From the NCBI RefSeq assembly GCF_019749295.1, contig NZ_JACWFG010000001.1:20507-84506 (forward strand): 64,000 nt of DNA, read 5' to 3'. The position numbers and the translations under genes are program-made. A model generated the notes under the pieces. The model ran no database searches. It saw nothing but the letters and a program-made list of their open reading frames with translations, and was not told where the DNA came from. Below, in pieces: positions 63,795-64,000 of this stretch (its first letter is position 1; each line of letters starts with the position of its first letter). Origin of the DNA: Neobacillus niacini. GTDB lineage: Bacteria; Bacillota; Bacilli; Bacillales; Cytobacillaceae.

Positions 63795-64000
63795 CCAGGA
63801 GCATCCCTAGCCTGCCTGCATTGACCCGAATGCTTTTCCTGAATGCTTTTCGGTCACTCCAGCTTGCCTGCATTGACCTAAACGCTTTTCCTAAATGCTC
63901 TTCAGTCACTCCAGCTTGTTTGCATTGACCCAAACGCTTTTCCCAAATGCTCTTCGGTCACTCCAGCCGCCTGCATTGACCCTAACGCTTTTCCTGAATG
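63795..64000. repeat. 52-bp tandem repeat array, at least 3.6 copies, runs off the right edge
   Basis: TGCATTGACC recurs at 63817, 63869, 63921 and 63972 (intervals 52, 52, 51), with CGCTTTTCC, AATGCTCTTC and GGTCACTCCAGC in each unit. It begins just after the mreBH terminator. Sequence unrelated to the 52-bp array at 41 kb. Confidence 0.9.

Overview
The window reads as the chromosome of a low-GC, endospore-forming Bacillaceae bacterium (Bacillus/Neobacillus-like). The best evidence is a right half collinear in blocks with Bacillus subtilis: yneK, ccdC, ccdA, ynzD, yneF, sirA, tkt, ynzC, yneB, yneA, lexA, then glnA, glnR, ynbB, hflX, spoVK, hfq, miaA, and finally mreBH. I cannot name the species.

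Layout. (1) 1-6.3 kb: a beta-galactosidase gene (cut by the left edge), two sugar ABC permeases, a lipoprotein substrate-binding protein and an IclR regulator, forming a galactoside-uptake locus without its own ATPase. (2) 7-19.7 kb: scattered genes: a BASS-family transporter, an SPFH-like/SH3 membrane pair, a Tat-exported PhoX phosphatase behind a clear Pho box, a ROK repressor divergent from a GPH-family xyloside/galactoside symporter with xyl-type operators and cre-like sites, and a secreted DUF218/FIVAR protein whose LPXTG anchor has been lost by a frameshift plus a stop. (3) 19.8-40.35 kb: an integration hot spot at the selenocysteine tRNA gene. An intact tRNA-Sec gene lies at 40255-40351. 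Its 3' part is repeated exactly (69 bp) at 23516-23584 and in a diverged form at 19817-19884. (4) 40.5-64 kb: conserved backbone, interrupted by an IS3-family element at 43.0-44.3 kb.

The most interesting object is the 16.7-kb element bounded by the 69-bp att repeats. It carries a tyrosine integrase, CAATCA arm-site arrays at both ends, three Cro/C1-type HTH proteins, two ribbon-helix-helix-like proteins, an archaeo-eukaryotic-type primase (TOTE-like) beside tandem 40-41-bp iterons, an HNH nuclease, a YolD protein, a lipoprotein, a coiled-coil protein, a tail tape-measure protein and a small-terminase-like HTH protein. I see no large terminase, portal, capsid or lysis genes. Two LexA boxes tie it to the SOS response; one drives a short, oppositely oriented transcription unit ending in a terminator and lacking a convincing ORF. 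This gene set resembles a phage satellite (PICI-like) more than a complete prophage, although a rearranged, deleted prophage is the main alternative.

Other signals are tandem repeats of unrelated sequence but the same 52-bp period at three intergenic loci, each following a gene terminator, a GC-rich dispersed repeat containing a tRNA D-arm-like segment, and several small genes that ordinary ORF thresholds would miss (28703-28861, 32329-32505, 36257-36388, 37501-37680). All assignments come from reading the sequence and remembered family features; no database search was run.
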